Of a DNA stretch of 64,000 nucleotides, positions 62,876 to 64,000 are shown piece by piece. The notes beneath the pieces are model-generated. The model ran no database searches and was not told the DNA's origin. It saw only the letters and a program-made list of their open reading frames with translations. Origin of the DNA: Arthrobacter sp. PAMC25284. Lineage in GTDB: Bacteria; Actinomycetota; Actinomycetes; Actinomycetales; Micrococcaceae. The stretch is taken from positions 1,054,001-1,118,000 of the forward strand of contig NZ_CP080382.1 in NCBI RefSeq assembly GCF_019443425.1, in the 5' to 3' direction. Both the position numbers and the translations under genes were made by a program. Positions within the stretch are counted from its first letter, which is position 1. Every line of letters begins with the position of its first letter.

Positions 62876-64000
62876 TTAGTCCCCCATACGTTCTGTGTGG
62901 TCCTCGGGCTGAGGCTCCGCTTCGTTAATCTCGTCCAACCCGTCTGCAGGCTCCGAATCGGCACTGTCGAGTGCGTCCTCTTCCACGGAATCCTGATCAG
63001 ACTCTGCGTCGTCGGACTCAAAGTGGCCGGCTTCGTCGTCGTCGGAGCTTTCATCCTCGGGGTTCGTTCCGGACTCGGCCGCGACCTCGGGCAGGCCGGC
63101 CACGGCGGCAGCGCCTGCGGCCCTCGGGGTCCGCGCTTCGGCGGCAGCTGCAGCTTCGGCCGATTGCTGGGCGACAAGGCGGCGCTGCTGCTCTTCGGCG
63201 CGGGCTTCTTCTTCCTCATCCCAGCCGAGGTCGATGATGTCAGGTTCCTCGTCAGTTCCGAGGCCGAGTGCGTTGTCGGCGACGCCGGCCTGGTGCTGCC
63301 ATTTGCCAGCTTCCGCGGTGCGGCCGGCCGCGGTCAGTGCATCCGCGTAGGCGCGGAAGAGGCGCGGGCTGTAAGAAAATGCACGGTTGATGTCCAACTG
63401 CGCGATCTCCAGCTCGGAGACTGCGGCATCGAGCTGGCCGAGATCCGTGCGGGCGCCGGCTGCGACGATGGCGAGCTCGACCTTGCCCGGGGCGTCCAGG
63501 TCCTTCGCTTCTTCGGACCTGACCATCTCCAGGGCGCGGTCAGGACGGCCGAGGCCACGTTCGCAGTCCGCCATGACGGGCAGGTGCATGTTGGATCCGC
63601 TGATGCGGCGGTAGGTGCGGAACTCGCGCAGGGCTTCGCCGTAGTGACCGGCGGCGTAGGCAGTCAGGCCCACAGCCTCGCGGACGGCGGACAGCCGGCC
63701 GCCGCGGCGGCTTGCTGCCAGAGCGTGTTGGAAGGCCAGTTCGGGCTCTTCGTCGAGGAGACGGCCTGCCATGACGAGGTGGCGGGCTACCCACTCAGCA
63801 CTGGCGGCTTCAAGGGTCTTGATCTGGTGTTGGGTGGCGCGGTCAAGTTCCTTGCCCGTGACGTCCTCGTCGATTTGCGGTGAGCGCTCACGGTCGGGCC
63901 GGTTGGCGCTGCGCAGGTCCCGGGCGTTGGGGACGCGGGCCGGGCGGTCTTCCGCACGGTCGCGGCCGAACTGGCGGGGACCGGAGTCGCCCCGGTCGAA
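62876..64000 (-). CDS. TPR-like protein with acidic tail, 5' end beyond window (Rv1691 type)
   Basis: At least 374 codons are visible and the frame stays open to the right edge, so the start is outside. The front part is Arg/Asp/Gly-rich; a helical repeat region (~75-290 of the visible part) has TPR-like pairs such as AYAAGHYGEALREFRTYRRI and LGRPDRALEMVR. The C-terminal ~110 residues are very acidic (Glu/Asp/Ser). Rv1691 at the same place is a TPR-like protein of unknown role. It heads the tlyA-side operon and probably mediates protein contacts. Confidence 0.85.
   Translation of the reverse strand, partial: FDRGDSGPRQFGRDRAEDRPARVPNARDLRSANRPDRERSPQIDEDVTGKELDRATQHQIKTLEAASAEWVARHLVMAGRLLDEEPELAFQHALAASRRGGRLSAVREAVGLTAYAAGHYGEALREFRTYRRISGSNMHLPVMADCERGLGRPDRALEMVRSEEAKDLDAPGKVELAIVAAGARTDLGQLDAAVSELEIAQLDINRAFSYSPRLFRAYADALTAAGRTAEAGKWQHQAGVADNALGLGTDEEPDIIDLGWDEEEEARAEEQQRRLVAQQSAEAAAAAEARTPRAAGAAAVAGLPEVAAESGTNPEDESSDDDEAGHFESDDAESDQDSVEEDALDSADSEPADGLDEINEAEPQPEDHTERMGD

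Overview
The window is high-GC chromosomal DNA from an actinobacterium. Gene content and protein sequence best fit the family Micrococcaceae (Arthrobacter/Pseudarthrobacter type). GTG starts are frequent, genes often overlap by 4 to 8 bases, and gene order repeatedly matches the mycobacterial chromosome. There are no rRNA genes, insertion sequences, prophage genes or CRISPR arrays. One tRNA gene (proline, GGG) is present.

Layout. (1) 1-4470: end of the division/cell-wall (dcw) cluster on the minus strand, mraZ-rsmH-ftsL-ftsI-murE, with three MraZ-type boxes upstream of mraZ. (2) 4.8-20 kb: a block parallel to M. tuberculosis Rv2166c-Rv2188c: DUF3040 protein, DNA polymerase IV, lipoprotein plus polyprenyl synthase, Rv2175c-type DNA-binding protein, LysM/transglycosylase wall protein, PASTA kinase, class II DAHP synthase, acyltransferase, esterase, ROK glucokinase and long-chain acyl-CoA synthetase. 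(3) 20-28.1 kb: pyruvate carboxylase, an orphan ParA-like ATPase, then MerR / DUF151 / MerR / FHA (GarA/OdhI type) / gcvH, parallel to Rv1830-Rv1826, and tRNA-Pro. (4) 28.2-36.2 kb: der-plsC-cmk-tyrA-rluB-scpB-scpA-parA on the minus strand, parallel to Rv1713-Rv1708. (5) 36.4-54.2 kb: an accessory region splitting the conserved parA and xerD blocks. It holds a C4-dicarboxylate transporter with a CitA/DcuS-type two-component system, a complete 2-methylcitrate (propionate) cluster prpE-GntR-prpD-prpB-adk-prpC, an ECF sigma factor with a membrane partner, and a redox/aromatic set (maleylacetate-reductase-like dehydrogenase, GNAT, pirin, AhpD-like protein, ring-cleavage-dioxygenase remnant, esterase, Nudix). 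(6) 54.3-64 kb: xerD-nudix-pyrG-recN-nadK-tlyA-hypothetical-HAD-TPR protein, parallel to Rv1701-Rv1691.

How genes work together. The propionate cluster looks like a self-contained module. PrpE activates propionate and releases AMP, PrpC/PrpD/PrpB turn propionyl-CoA plus oxaloacetate into pyruvate and succinate, and an extra adenylate kinase sits inside the operon. The adjacent dicarboxylate uptake and sensing genes handle the same C4 acids. Two identical TGTATACA palindromes lie between prpE and the GntR gene.

The most striking feature of the DNA itself is a recurrent one-base excess in short G or C runs. It breaks nine otherwise intact genes (LysM protein, fadD, der, cmk, rluB, sensor kinase, sigma partner protein, pirin, recN), including genes expected to be essential. 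Every case is restored by removing one G or C (one of each in recN). This is most simply a consensus-sequence artefact. Two tandem duplications (25 bp and 49 bp) and a 5'-truncated dioxygenase gene at the right end of the accessory region may be real rearrangements.
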